Counted from the first letter of the stretch, positions 7,517 through 16,410 are shown. The stretch is DNA of 38,306 bases from SIG452 sp045540295 (GCA_045540295.1 JAZQGY010000032.1:1-38306); one strand, 5' to 3'. The notes: generated by a model not told the origin, from the sequence alone. A program made the numbers and translations.

Positions 7517-9728
7517 ATCTCTTTTTGCCTTTCCTTTTTTTCTTCTGAGGTTTGTTGCCACGGTAATGGTATTTAGAACCTTTTTTCCCTTTTTTATTAG
7601 GAACAGATTTCGGCTTGGCCGGTTCTTCTGCTACTTGCTCAATCACTTTTTCAGAAGAGGCTTCTTCCAAATCATCCGTTTTGATTTCAGTGTCTTCCAA
7701 AATTTCTTCTGACAAAAGTTTTTCCTCGGTTTGTAATATTTCCGATTCTGCTTTTTCTTCTTTACTTTTGTTAGACAAAGTAATCAGGTAACGGATGAAA
7801 AAGATCATGCCAAGAATCACGGCAGAAACAACGACGCCACAAAGCATTCCGTTAAAAATGCGGTGCAAGCTTACAGAAACCGCTGTGAATGTATGGCAGA
7901 ACGTGTTGAATATCGAAGTAAACATCAAGGTAGCACAAACACCGAAAAAGAATTTCCAATGAACTTTCACACTACCGTATGAAAAATATAAAAAGAGAGT
8001 GAACGCCGGATATCCAAATAAGAATTCTTTCAATCTAGGACGGATATAGAAGGTATCAGACAGCCATTTCCTGAATTGGTCCTCCACAGGTAAAATCAAA
8101 TCAGACTTTCCGCTACGAATTAAATAATACACCACAAACAACAGTCCAAAAATACCGATGCCAATCAAAGTCCATAAATTGATTTTTTTAATCCGTTCCC
8201 AAATCAATGCAGGAATTTCTTTTATGGAAATGCGATCGGAATAATATATCAGATAACCGTTTACCACTGCCATTCCCAACGGAATTAATAAGCTGATAAC
8301 GACACCGCGAAACAGCTTCGCTGAAAGATAAAACTCGATGCCTCCCAGCAGTGCAGAAATAGCAACAATGCCTACAATCACTGCTACGAAAGCAAAGCAA
8401 AGCATCCAAAGAAGCTTTTTCCATCCTTCCGATTTTTGGTCGATTCTAAATAACCCCACACTAATTAGGCCAGACATCACAATCATAATACCCAAAGCAT
8501 AGAGTCCCGTAAGGTAAGGAGCCAAAGCGTAAGACAGAATGACTGTGATAATCATCAAGCCAAAGTAACCTTCCGTAAAATACGACGGAATGTTTCTTAA
8601 AACACACAATAAATATAAATACACAAGGCTTAACAAGAGAATACCGCCTGCCATAGCCATAGCTTCTTCTCCGTAAATGTAAGGAATCTCAGGACGGTGA
8701 TCCCCGATGTGATAACCGCGCATATTTTCAGTGAAATCTGAAATTGCACGAAGCGTCAACGTAACATTTTCCTCATCCGTAACGTTGGGATTTTTCAACA
8801 TACCGGCATCAATAAAAACGGTATTTCGCTCAATTGCCGAATTAAACCACTGATGATAACGGTAGCGATATAAAGTGGCATCGTGCGGTACGGTTTTATC
8901 AATGGAAAAACCACGAACCGTATTATACTTTAGAATGTTGAAAAAATCCTGGTAAAGATACCCGGTTTCATTCCCGACCTGGTTCTCATTTTCCATTAAC
9001 ACTAAAGTAATATCTAAATTACGCAAGACTGTTTTCAGTTCTTCCGGCATTGGCAGTTGATTATCGTAAGGATTTTCCCGCAACACCAAGAAGGATATGT
9101 TATTCCCCTTCACCAATTCTTTCAAATATTTCGGATAAACAGGATTTTCAAAGGTGTAGGATGGGTATACTACTGCAGCCTTCATACCCGCCTGAGAAAT
9201 CAGGTCTAATTCTTTGTAGTCATAACCTACAATTAAGTCATTTTCCTGCGTCAGATTTTGAAAAGCAATTATCATGGTGGTGCCGTCTTCTAAATAAGCG
9301 CTGGTATAATCAGTATACCGGTATGATAATTCCTGCTTTAAAAATGCCTGTAGGTCAGAATCAGTCACCATGGCAATCAAATTATCGGACTGCATCGGAT
9401 AACTTCCCAAAGCATCCCGGATCTGTTGAGAAATAGCATCCTGATTAATGGAAATCGAGGAATAAGAAATTAGGTCCAATTTGCCCGAGTTTCGCAATCC
9501 TTTCACAGTCAACGGATGCACTTTTACCACATGAGAACCAACATCGTAAAACCGTTGCAATTGTTCCGGATTATCCAAACCGTATGCTTTTAATTCATTC
9601 ATGTCCGATGCCACAAAGGCATACCGACTCCCAGCTTCATAATTCAAACGTCCGATAAAACCCGTTAAGAGAATTACAGTGGTCAACAGAATAACCAAAC
9701 AGGATATCCAGACCCGTTCTTTTTTCAT
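7515..9728 (-). CDS. Polytopic membrane protein, DUF5693-like
   Basis: A 737-residue envelope protein of unknown function. It has an N-terminal membrane anchor (about 8-26), a predicted extracytoplasmic domain of about 320 residues, then roughly eight to ten hydrophobic segments between about 357 and 655. The layout resembles DUF5693 proteins, which in other Firmicutes often sit beside the wall pyruvylation gene csaB. No csaB is visible here. The tail is striking: about 45 acidic, glutamate-rich residues and then a final 30 residues dominated by lysine, arginine and glycine. The ATG start has GGGAGGA upstream. No clear promoter lies in the 46 bases between it and the fucU terminator, so it may rely on read-through. 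The family assignment is from memory of the layout, not a search. Confidence 0.6.
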   Translation of the reverse strand: MKKERVWISCLVILLTTVILLTGFIGRLNYEAGSRYAFVASDMNELKAYGLDNPEQLQRFYDVGSHVVKVHPLTVKGLRNSGKLDLISYSSISINQDAISQQIRDALGSYPMQSDNLIAMVTDSDLQAFLKQELSYRYTDYTSAYLEDGTTMIIAFQNLTQENDLIVGYDYKELDLISQAGMKAAVVYPSYTFENPVYPKYLKELVKGNNISFLVLRENPYDNQLPMPEELKTVLRNLDITLVLMENENQVGNETGYLYQDFFNILKYNTVRGFSIDKTVPHDATLYRYRYHQWFNSAIERNTVFIDAGMLKNPNVTDEENVTLTLRAISDFTENMRGYHIGDHRPEIPYIYGEEAMAMAGGILLLSLVYLYLLCVLRNIPSYFTEGYFGLMIITVILSYALAPYLTGLYALGIMIVMSGLISVGLFRIDQKSEGWKKLLWMLCFAFVAVIVGIVAISALLGGIEFYLSAKLFRGVVISLLIPLGMAVVNGYLIYYSDRISIKEIPALIWERIKKINLWTLIGIGIFGLLFVVYYLIRSGKSDLILPVEDQFRKWLSDTFYIRPRLKEFLFGYPAFTLFLYFSYGSVKVHWKFFFGVCATLMFTSIFNTFCHTFTAVSVSLHRIFNGMLCGVVVSAVILGMIFFIRYLITLSNKSKEEKAESEILQTEEKLLSEEILEDTEIKTDDLEEASSEKVIEQVAEEPAKPKSVPNKKGKKGSKYHYRGNKPQKKKRKGKKR

Positions 9729-9772
9729 TTTTCGTTCCTCCCATCCTCTGGATTGGTTCCATAATCAAACAC

Positions 9773-9806
9773 AAAAAATAGCAGAGAGAGTCTTCTCCGC
9801 TATTTT
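9773..9806 (-). terminator. Rho-independent terminator of fucU
   Basis: Read on the minus strand, AAAATAGC pairs with GCTATTTT (9799-9806 with 9775-9782). Four more base pairs lie inside, after one mismatch, and a run of six T follows. It lies 16 bases past the fucU stop codon and separates fucU from the DUF5693-like gene. Confidence 0.8.
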
Positions 9807-9821
9807 CAGGTACACTTTTTG

Positions 9822-10244
9822 TTATTCGGTTACAACACCTTTTTTTAGGATGATATTGGCATATAACGCACTTTCACCGCTCATAATAACTGCATATGCT
9901 TTTTCGGCTCTTTCATAAAACGCATAGCGCTCCACATATTCAATAGGAGCATCAGTATATTGAGAAACGATTTCCTGGTAGGTATCCCAAATTGGAGTTT
10001 CCACAGTATCTCCAGGCACCTTTTCCATCAAATAAACGGGAGCTGCATAGGTATCTAAGGGAAACAATTTTAAAATAGCTTCTAAAATCTCCGGCACGTC
10101 ATGGCCGTCTAAACGGATCAATTTGTCACCAAGTCTGGCACCGGGAAAATTACCGTCACCAATCACGATTTCATCACCGTGACCCATTTCCATTAAAATT
10201 TTCAACAATTCGGGAGATAAAATTTTCGGAATTCCTTTTAACAT
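9822..10244 (-). CDS. fucU: L-fucose mutarotase, FucU/RbsD family
   Basis: FucU-type proteins speed interconversion of the alpha and beta anomers of L-fucose. The 140-residue protein aligns along its length with that family: SPELLKILMEMGHGDEI with catalytic H22, DGNFPGAR, LFPLDTYAAPVYLM, and the C-terminal FYERAEKAYAVI followed by YANIILKKG. The FYERA motif and length favour FucU over the ribose pyranase RbsD. The ATG start has AAGGAGT upstream. It has its own promoter and terminator, so it is a single-gene unit. No fucose transporter, isomerase, kinase or aldolase is in the window. The nearby FucNAc genes make a different, nucleotide-linked sugar and are not evidence of a shared pathway. Confidence 0.88.
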   Translation of the reverse strand: MLKGIPKILSPELLKILMEMGHGDEIVIGDGNFPGARLGDKLIRLDGHDVPEILEAILKLFPLDTYAAPVYLMEKVPGDTVETPIWDTYQEIVSQYTDAPIEYVERYAFYERAEKAYAVIMSGESALYANIILKKGVVTE

Positions 10245-10297
10245 ATCTCATAACTCCTTTTTTATAAAAATAACAAGCACAATCTGCTAACACATAT

Positions 10298-10326
10298 AGT
10301 ATATCATAATTTTTACGATTCGTCAA
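10298..10326 (-). promoter_or_regulatory. Sigma-A type promoter of fucU
   Basis: On the minus strand TTGACG (10326-10321) and TATACT (10303-10298) are 17 bases apart, each one base off consensus. The predicted start leaves a leader of roughly 45 bases before the fucU ATG at 10244. Confidence 0.75.
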
Positions 10327-10335
10327 CAAATTCTT

Positions 10336-10743
10336 TTATTTTAAAAGGATTCCCAGAATTAGTCCTAAAAGATACAACATTCCAATTTTTTTTGAAGCAG
10401 TTGCCTTCGTTTTTGGCAAAGATAAATCAATGATCTGAATTGATAACAAAACTCCGCTCACCGACGCATAAAAAATTCCGTTTTCAAAATAGGAGCGAAA
10501 CGGAAAACGAAACAAGTAAATTCCAAACAATATGCCGCTACAAAACAGCATCCAGAAAAACCTGTTTGGATGAAAAAAATGTTTGATAAGACTCACGATG
10601 CAAACGCCAACTAAAATTCCCAAAAAAGCTGTGATTACTCCTGCCATTTCAATGGATAACGGTAAGATGCCAAACGTGGCAATTGCCATTAAAAATCCAA
10701 AATAAATTTCCTTTCCGGCTTCAAAAAGAGTCGTTTTTTTCAT
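10336..10743 (-). CDS. Small hydrophobic membrane protein, unknown function
   Basis: I do not recognise this 135-residue protein. It has four or five hydrophobic segments at about 17-34, 35-53, 63-78, 89-105 and 119-134, a short charged N-terminus (MKKTTLFEAGKEIYFG), and a basic stretch (PKTKATASKK) before the last segment. It has no cysteine pair, zinc motif or nucleotide-binding motif. The ATG has GAAGG about ten bases upstream. It lies downstream of the capG terminator and upstream of the fucU promoter, so it appears to be transcribed alone or by read-through. Confidence 0.65.
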   Translation of the reverse strand: MKKTTLFEAGKEIYFGFLMAIATFGILPLSIEMAGVITAFLGILVGVCIVSLIKHFFHPNRFFWMLFCSGILFGIYLFRFPFRSYFENGIFYASVSGVLLSIQIIDLSLPKTKATASKKIGMLYLLGLILGILLK

Positions 10744-10816
10744 AAATATTCAACCTTCATATGTATCAGCGGTTACGATTTTTCTTTACTATATGCGTAA
10801 AAATCGGTAGTTATGC

Positions 10817-10857
10817 AAAAAAGCTCCTCGAAACAAACTGTTTCAAGGAGCTTTTTT
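10817..10857 (-). terminator. Rho-independent terminator of the alaS-secDF-capEFG run
   Basis: AAAAAAGCTCCT and AGGAGCTTTTTT pair around an inner GAAAC/GTTTC stem with one mismatch and a five-base loop. A run of six T follows on the minus strand. It starts two bases past the capG stop codon and closes the long minus-strand gene run. Confidence 0.9.
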
Positions 10858-10858
10858 A

Positions 10859-11986
10859 CTATTGATTCCAGGTTGTAATTTTTACAATTTTTGCATAGCT
10901 CTGGATAATTTTAGCTACCTTCACAGATACATTCGTATCATGGTAATCTTCCGCCATCACAACAGGTTCCCCGTTATCATACATAGAAACTGCCAAGTCC
11001 ATTGCCTGCGCCACATCATGACCGGTAATACCGCCAATTACAACGGTTCCTTTATCTAATACCTCCGGACGTTCGGTAGAAGTACGAATCAATACGCCCG
11101 GAAAATGAAGCATTGCAGATTCTTCTGACAACGTGCCGGAATCAGACAACACACAATAGGCATTTTTCTGCAATTTATTATAATCAAAGAATCCGAACGG
11201 TTTTAAATTTGTAATCAGCGGATGGAATTGAAACTGCCGTTTATCAATAAACTTCTGGCTTCTGGGATGAGTTGAATAGATGATGGGCATCTGATATTTT
11301 TCGGCAATTTCGTTGAGTCCGTTCATCAATGACAGAAAATGCTCTTCGTTATCAATATTTTCTTCTCTGTGTGCAGAAACCAAAATATATTTTCTTTTTT
11401 CTAATTGTAATTCTTCCAAAACATTACTTGCATCAATAGAAGCCTGGTGCTTTTCCAATACTTCACGCATGGGAGAACCGGTAACAAACATGGTTTTGCC
11501 GTCAATCCCTTCTGATAACAAATATCTTCTGGAATGCTCGGTATACGGTAAATTAATATCAGAAATATGATCCACAATTTTGCGGTTAATCATTTCGGAC
11601 ACATTCCAATCCCAGCAGCGATTTCCTGCTTCCATGTGAAAAATCGGAATTTTTAAACGCTTTGCAGAAATTGCCGCCAAGGCAGAGTTGGTATCACCCA
11701 ATATCAAAAGCGCGTCCGGCATCTCTTTTTGGAGTACTTCATAGGATTTTGCAATAATATTGCCCATAGTTTCTCCTAAAGTGGCTCCAGCGCTATCCAA
11801 ATAATAGTCCGGCGCTCTGAGCTGAAGATTATCAAAGAACACTTGGTTTAATGTGTAATCCCAGTTCTGACCGGTATGCACTAATATCTGGTGAAAATAC
11901 TTATCACAGCATTTGATTACTTCCGATAAGCGAATAATTTCCGGGCGAGTGCCCACAATCGTCATCAGCTTTAATTTTTCTGCCAT
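10859..11986 (-). CDS. capG: UDP-N-acetylglucosamine 2-epimerase-like enzyme, CapG/WbjD (UDP-FucNAc synthesis)
   Basis: This enzyme belongs to the non-hydrolysing UDP-GlcNAc 2-epimerase family. Because it follows capE and capF, it is assigned the last step of UDP-N-acetyl-L-fucosamine synthesis, C2 epimerisation of UDP-N-acetyl-6-deoxy-L-talosamine. The 375-residue protein has the N-terminal GTRPEIIRL motif, GDTNSALAA, HMEAGNRCWD, the SEMINRK region and SAHREEN, all expected in the WecB fold. HMEAGNRCWD is the CapG-type variant of the HVEAGLR motif of WecB. It starts 16 bases after capF and ends at a terminator. If it acted alone it would be called wecB, but the three-gene context makes CapG more likely. 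Confidence 0.9.
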   Translation of the reverse strand: MAEKLKLMTIVGTRPEIIRLSEVIKCCDKYFHQILVHTGQNWDYTLNQVFFDNLQLRAPDYYLDSAGATLGETMGNIIAKSYEVLQKEMPDALLILGDTNSALAAISAKRLKIPIFHMEAGNRCWDWNVSEMINRKIVDHISDINLPYTEHSRRYLLSEGIDGKTMFVTGSPMREVLEKHQASIDASNVLEELQLEKRKYILVSAHREENIDNEEHFLSLMNGLNEIAEKYQMPIIYSTHPRSQKFIDKRQFQFHPLITNLKPFGFFDYNKLQKNAYCVLSDSGTLSEESAMLHFPGVLIRTSTERPEVLDKGTVVIGGITGHDVAQAMDLAVSMYDNGEPVVMAEDYHDTNVSVKVAKIIQSYAKIVKITTWNQ

Positions 11987-12002
11987 AATCTATCCTCTTT
12001 TC

Positions 12003-13112
12003 TTAAACTTCCAAATAATAAGTATCAGGTTTTTCGGGATCAAAAATTTCGTTAACCCACATAATCGTAACCATATCCGTATCTCCCAGGTTTTCGATAT
12101 TGTGTGTATAGCCGGTGGGGATATCCACAACTTCCAAGTCTTCCCCGGACACAAAATACTCAATAATGTCTTCAGAATCCGGTTTGCGGAAACGAATTAC
12201 TCCCCGTCCCGATACTACTAAAAATTTTTCATTTTTTGTGTGATGCCAATGATTGCCCTTGGTAATATGGGGTTTAGAAATATTCACCGACACCTGACCA
12301 CGATCTTTTGATTTTAAAATTTCAGTAAAGGAACCGCGATGGTCTTGGTTCATTTTCAAAGGATAGGAAAACCCATCTTTCGGTAAATACGATAAATAGG
12401 TGGAATACAGTTTTTTGGTAAATTCATCGCTCATATCCGGCACCAAAAGCGTTTTTCGGGATTCCTTAAAAGAATATAAAAGCTCAGCAATTTTACCAAG
12501 TTTTACCTCATGTACCACCGGAACATAACAATACTGTTCCTGCCGGTTTTCTTTCCCTTCTAATGCCATAATGAATTCATTGACAACATCATCAATGTAC
12601 ACCAAACGCATATCCACATTCGGATCGTTTACGGTGATTTCCAAGCCGTGAGCAATATTGTGACAAAAGGTTGCTACCGCAGAATTATAATTAGGACGGC
12701 ACCATTTTCCAAACACATTCGGTAATCGGTAAACACAGGTTTTTACCCCTCTCTGCTCGCCGTATGAGAGAATCAGGTCCTCCCCTGCTTTTTTACTGAT
12801 ACCATAGGGGTTGGTAAGGGCTGCCTGAATGGAAGAGGTAATCAAAATCGGAGAGGGATTGTTTGCCTTCGTTAGCTTCTCCAATAACTGCGAAGTAAAC
12901 CCAAAATTGCCTTCCATAAACTCTTTTTCATTTTTGGGACGGTTTACACCGGCCAAATGAAACACAAATTCGCAATCTTTGGTATATTGTTCCAACTCTT
13001 GTTCTGTGCTATCAATATCATAGGAAAAAATATCTTCGTAGCCACGGTTTTTCAGTTCGGCGATTAAGTTTTTTCCTACAAAGCCTTTGGCACCGGTTAC
13101 TAAAATTTTCAT
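12003..13112 (-). CDS. capF: Bifunctional CapF/WbjC: C3-epimerase (cupin) and C4-reductase for UDP-FucNAc
   Basis: CapF converts the 4-keto sugar made by CapE into UDP-N-acetyl-6-deoxy-L-talosamine by C3 epimerisation and NADPH-dependent C4 reduction. The 369-residue protein equals the staphylococcal enzyme in length. The N-terminal short-chain dehydrogenase domain has GAKGFVG at 7-13 and the Y103-x3-K107 catalytic pair. The C-terminal cupin, from about 250, has the metal-binding pattern H288-x-H290-x4-E295 and later H337. Both active sites therefore look intact. It lies 31 bases after capE and 16 before capG. Confidence 0.95.
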   Translation of the reverse strand: MKILVTGAKGFVGKNLIAELKNRGYEDIFSYDIDSTEQELEQYTKDCEFVFHLAGVNRPKNEKEFMEGNFGFTSQLLEKLTKANNPSPILITSSIQAALTNPYGISKKAGEDLILSYGEQRGVKTCVYRLPNVFGKWCRPNYNSAVATFCHNIAHGLEITVNDPNVDMRLVYIDDVVNEFIMALEGKENRQEQYCYVPVVHEVKLGKIAELLYSFKESRKTLLVPDMSDEFTKKLYSTYLSYLPKDGFSYPLKMNQDHRGSFTEILKSKDRGQVSVNISKPHITKGNHWHHTKNEKFLVVSGRGVIRFRKPDSEDIIEYFVSGEDLEVVDIPTGYTHNIENLGDTDMVTIMWVNEIFDPEKPDTYYLEV

Positions 13113-13143
13113 CTTACTTTCTATCCTTTCTCAAAAAGGAAAT

Positions 13144-14187
13144 TTAGCGTTCGTTGAAATATGCTTCTAATTCTTCCTGAATATAGCTTAAAGATAACAA
13201 ACGTTCTTTTACCTGTTCTACAGTTAACAAATCGGTATTATTGGAATTAAATTCACTTAATTCGCTTCGTTTGTCGTTGCCGACATTCACATATTTATCA
13301 TAATTTAAGTCCCTGGTATCTGCAGGTACCCGATAAAAATTACCCATATCAATGGCAGAAGCACATTCTTCGTTCGTCAACAAAGTTTCATACATTTTTT
13401 CACCGTGACGAATGCCGATAACTTTGATTTCAGCATCACTCTGAAACAATTCTTTTACCGCCTGTGCCAATACACGAATAGTACAAGCAGGCGCTTTCTG
13501 AACCATAATATCACCGGTGTTTGCATTTTCAAAAGCGAACACAACCAGCTCCACAGCTTCCTCCAATGACATAATAAATCTTGTCATATTCGGTTCGGTA
13601 ACGGTAAGCGGAAGTCCTTTTTTAATTTGGTCAATAAACAGCGGAATCACGGAACCTCTGGAACACATTACATTACCATAGCGGGTGCCGCAAATTAAAG
13701 TTTGTTCCTGTGAAACAGTTTTAGATTTGGCAACAAATACCTTTTCCATCATTGCTTTGCTGGTACCCATTGCATTCACGGGATATGCTGCTTTATCGGT
13801 GGACAAACAAATAACCTTCTTTACTCCCGCATCAATAGCAGCATTTAACACATTTTCTGTTCCGAGCACATTGGTTTTAACCGCTTCAATCGGGAAAAAC
13901 TCGCAGGAAGGAACCTGCTTTAATGCAGCCGCATGGAAGACATAATCTACACCGTGCATCGCATTTTTAACACTTGCCAAATCACGGACGTCACCGATAT
14001 AAAATTTAATTTTATTACTCAGTTCAGGATAATTTGCCTGATATTCATGTCGCATATCATCCTGTTTTTTTTCATCGCGGGAAAAAATACGAATCTCTTT
14101 GATGTCAGTATTTAAAAAGCGGTTCAACACAGCATTTCCAAAACTACCGGTTCCTCCGGTAATTAATAAAGTTTTTCCGTTAAACAC
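13144..14187 (-). CDS. capE: UDP-GlcNAc 4,6-dehydratase/5-epimerase, CapE/WbjB
   Basis: CapE starts UDP-L-FucNAc synthesis by 4,6-dehydration and C5 epimerisation of UDP-GlcNAc. Motifs are the NAD(P) loop TGGTGSFG, GDVRD, and LSTDKAAYPVNAMGTSK, in which Met replaces the usual Tyr of the Y-x3-K pair, as in the SMK triad described for WbpM-type dehydratases. I start it at the GTG at 14187 (347 residues), because GGAGG lies seven bases upstream. A longer frame from an ATG at 14205 would translate that ribosome binding site and add six residues (MNGGFF) absent from the family. It begins 20 bases after secF and has no visible promoter, so it is probably cotranscribed with secDF. Confidence 0.95.
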   Translation of the reverse strand: MFNGKTLLITGGTGSFGNAVLNRFLNTDIKEIRIFSRDEKKQDDMRHEYQANYPELSNKIKFYIGDVRDLASVKNAMHGVDYVFHAAALKQVPSCEFFPIEAVKTNVLGTENVLNAAIDAGVKKVICLSTDKAAYPVNAMGTSKAMMEKVFVAKSKTVSQEQTLICGTRYGNVMCSRGSVIPLFIDQIKKGLPLTVTEPNMTRFIMSLEEAVELVVFAFENANTGDIMVQKAPACTIRVLAQAVKELFQSDAEIKVIGIRHGEKMYETLLTNEECASAIDMGNFYRVPADTRDLNYDKYVNVGNDKRSELSEFNSNNTDLLTVEQVKERLLSLSYIQEELEAYFNER

Positions 14188-14207
14188 AAAAAAACCTCCA
14201 TTCATTT

Positions 14208-15101
14208 TTATTGACTGATTGATTGTTCTTTTTTATGAGAACCTACGTCCTTTAACATTGCCCAAATCGGGGAAACAAGAAACAACGAAGAATACGCACC
14301 ACCGAGAATACCAATCATCAGAGGTAATGCAAACTCCCGAATCGCATTCACACCTAACACATACAGCACAGCCACCATTACAAATGTGGTAACCGTGGTA
14401 TTGATAGAACGCCCCATCGTCTGTTTGATACTTTGATCAACGATTTCTCCATATGACTGTTTTGAAGAAACCTTTGTATTTTCACGGATCCTGTCAAACA
14501 CTACAATGGTATTATTAATGGAATAACCCAAGATGGTTAATACCACTGCAATAAAGGATGCGTTTACCGGAACTCTGAAAACAGCATATACTGAAATCAT
14601 AATCAGTACATCGTGAACCAACGCAATAATTGCACTGATGCCGGATAAAAACTCAAAGCGGATAGTGATGTAAACGAGCATCAGTACCACCGCAATTCCA
14701 ACAGCTATCAGAGCTTCTCCTGCTAATTTTTGACCGTAGGAAGGTGTGAAAGAGTTAACCGAAAAGTCACTAAAGTCTTCCGCTAAGCCATAGTGGTTGA
14801 CCATATTCGTCAGAACTTGGTCGGTCTGAGTGCTATTTAAATCTCTGGTTTTAATCGTAAACTCATTAGGATTTTCAACATTCACCTGAACAGCAGATGC
14901 CGGGAAGCCGAGAGCGTTTTCAAAAAGCCCTGCAACCTCAGTTTTATCTACCGGTTGACCAACATCCATGGTAATGGAAGTACCTCCGGCAAAATCAATA
15001 TCCAAATTGAAACCGCCGATAACGATAAACACAATACCAACCAGAACCAAGGCAACGGAAACAGCAATAAAAATCCATCTGTTTTTATAAACACTAAACA
15101 C
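14208..15101 (-). CDS. secF: Protein translocase subunit SecF
   Basis: SecF works with SecD in the membrane to pull exported proteins out of the SecYEG channel using the proton motive force. The 297-residue protein has a first membrane segment at about 8-30, the DFAGGTSI motif, an extracytoplasmic P4-type domain, and five C-terminal segments including LGYSINNTIVVFDRIREN. I choose the GTG at 15101: AAGGAGG lies eight bases upstream, and the family normally begins just before the first membrane segment. An ATG at 15131 would give ten more residues that spell out the ribosome binding site. The chosen start overlaps the secD stop by eight bases, which implies translational coupling. Confidence 0.95.
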   Translation of the reverse strand: MFSVYKNRWIFIAVSVALVLVGIVFIVIGGFNLDIDFAGGTSITMDVGQPVDKTEVAGLFENALGFPASAVQVNVENPNEFTIKTRDLNSTQTDQVLTNMVNHYGLAEDFSDFSVNSFTPSYGQKLAGEALIAVGIAVVLMLVYITIRFEFLSGISAIIALVHDVLIMISVYAVFRVPVNASFIAVVLTILGYSINNTIVVFDRIRENTKVSSKQSYGEIVDQSIKQTMGRSINTTVTTFVMVAVLYVLGVNAIREFALPLMIGILGGAYSSLFLVSPIWAMLKDVGSHKKEQSISQ

Positions 15102-16410
15102 TTCTGCTACCTCCTTTTCTGGGGGCACCATAAAGGAACTTATTTTTAATTTTTAAATCAAGCATTGCTTTTAAAAGAAATTTTGTAACAAGAATTGCAG
15201 TAAACATCGATATCAGAACACCGATTCCTAATGTGGTGGCAAATCCTTTAATCGGACCGGAACCAAAGAAATATAACACACCCGCTGCAATCAATGTGGT
15301 CACGTTGGCATCAACGATGGAAACAAGTGCCCGTTTAAATCCGGCATCCAAGGAAGCTTTCAGGGTTTTTCCTAACTTGAATTCTTCCTTCATACGTTCA
15401 AAGATGATAACATTGGCATCCACCGCCATACCGATGGATAAAATCACCCCTGCAATTCCCGGCAAAGACAGATTGACTCTTATCATAGCATAAATGAGAC
15501 AACATAATACCACATAGAATACCAGCGCAACAGACGCAATCAGACCGGGCAATCGGTAATATACAATCATAAATAGAAAAATAATGATAAGTCCGATAAA
15601 AGCAGCGGTCAAGCTGGTATTTAACGCATCCTCGCCCAAGGTGGGACCTGCCGTTCTCTGCTGAACCACAGACAGGTTAAAAGGAAGCTGTCCGTCTTGA
15701 ATCAAAGCAGCCAATTCCTTGGCAGATGCCTGATCAAAGTTTCCTTCTATCTGGAACATTGTGTCATAAATCGTATGCGTAACCATAGGTGCCTGAATCA
15801 ACTCGTCATCCAGCATAATTGCAATTGCTTTTCCCTGATATTGGGTAGTGGCATCTGCAAAACGCTGTGCCGCCTCATCGGTAATTTCAATTGCCACAAC
15901 ATGCTGTGCCGGCGTAGTTCCAACAGCCTGCATAAACACCGCATCCGCTTTTTTTACATCTTCACCGGTTAGAATTGCATTTCCCAACAGTTCTCCGGTT
16001 GCATAATCGAAGCCGTAAAAAGAAAGTCTTGCAGTTTGTCCGATTTCGTTGATGGCAACAGCTGTATCCTGCACGGATGGCAATTCCACCTCCAGCATAT
16101 TTCCTTTGGTAGTAACGCTACCTTCGGTAAATCCTTTTCTGTCCAAGCGGGACTGAATAATCTTGCGGGCAACCTCCATCTGAGATGCAGAAGGCTCAAT
16201 TGCAACAACTGAACCGTCCTCTGCAAATTGGCTCGCCTGATACACGATGACGGAACCGCCAGCTAAGTCAAACCCTTTTCTGATTCCGTGTTCTTCATCA
16301 AACACGGGATACGTTTGAAAGGAACCGATTGTGAAACCGCTGATTGCGCTAACGCATAGCACACCAATCAGCAGAACAGCAATCAATATTTTGCTGATTC
16401 CTTTTACCAT
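15094..16410 (-). CDS. secD: Protein translocase subunit SecD
   Basis: SecD is the larger partner of SecF in proton-driven late export. The 438-residue protein has an N-terminal membrane segment (about 8-28), the KGFDLAGGS motif, a compact periplasmic-type P1 domain, and C-terminal segments with RTAGPTLGEDAL, GIAGVILSIGMAVDANVIIFER and FKRALVSIVDANVTTLIAA. The short P1 region is typical of Gram-positive SecD. GGGAGGAG precedes the ATG. The commonly adjacent yajC and tgt are not next to it. Instead hinT lies upstream and secF-capEFG downstream. Confidence 0.96.
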   Translation of the reverse strand: MVKGISKILIAVLLIGVLCVSAISGFTIGSFQTYPVFDEEHGIRKGFDLAGGSVIVYQASQFAEDGSVVAIEPSASQMEVARKIIQSRLDRKGFTEGSVTTKGNMLEVELPSVQDTAVAINEIGQTARLSFYGFDYATGELLGNAILTGEDVKKADAVFMQAVGTTPAQHVVAIEITDEAAQRFADATTQYQGKAIAIMLDDELIQAPMVTHTIYDTMFQIEGNFDQASAKELAALIQDGQLPFNLSVVQQRTAGPTLGEDALNTSLTAAFIGLIIIFLFMIVYYRLPGLIASVALVFYVVLCCLIYAMIRVNLSLPGIAGVILSIGMAVDANVIIFERMKEEFKLGKTLKASLDAGFKRALVSIVDANVTTLIAAGVLYFFGSGPIKGFATTLGIGVLISMFTAILVTKFLLKAMLDLKIKNKFLYGAPRKGGSRSV

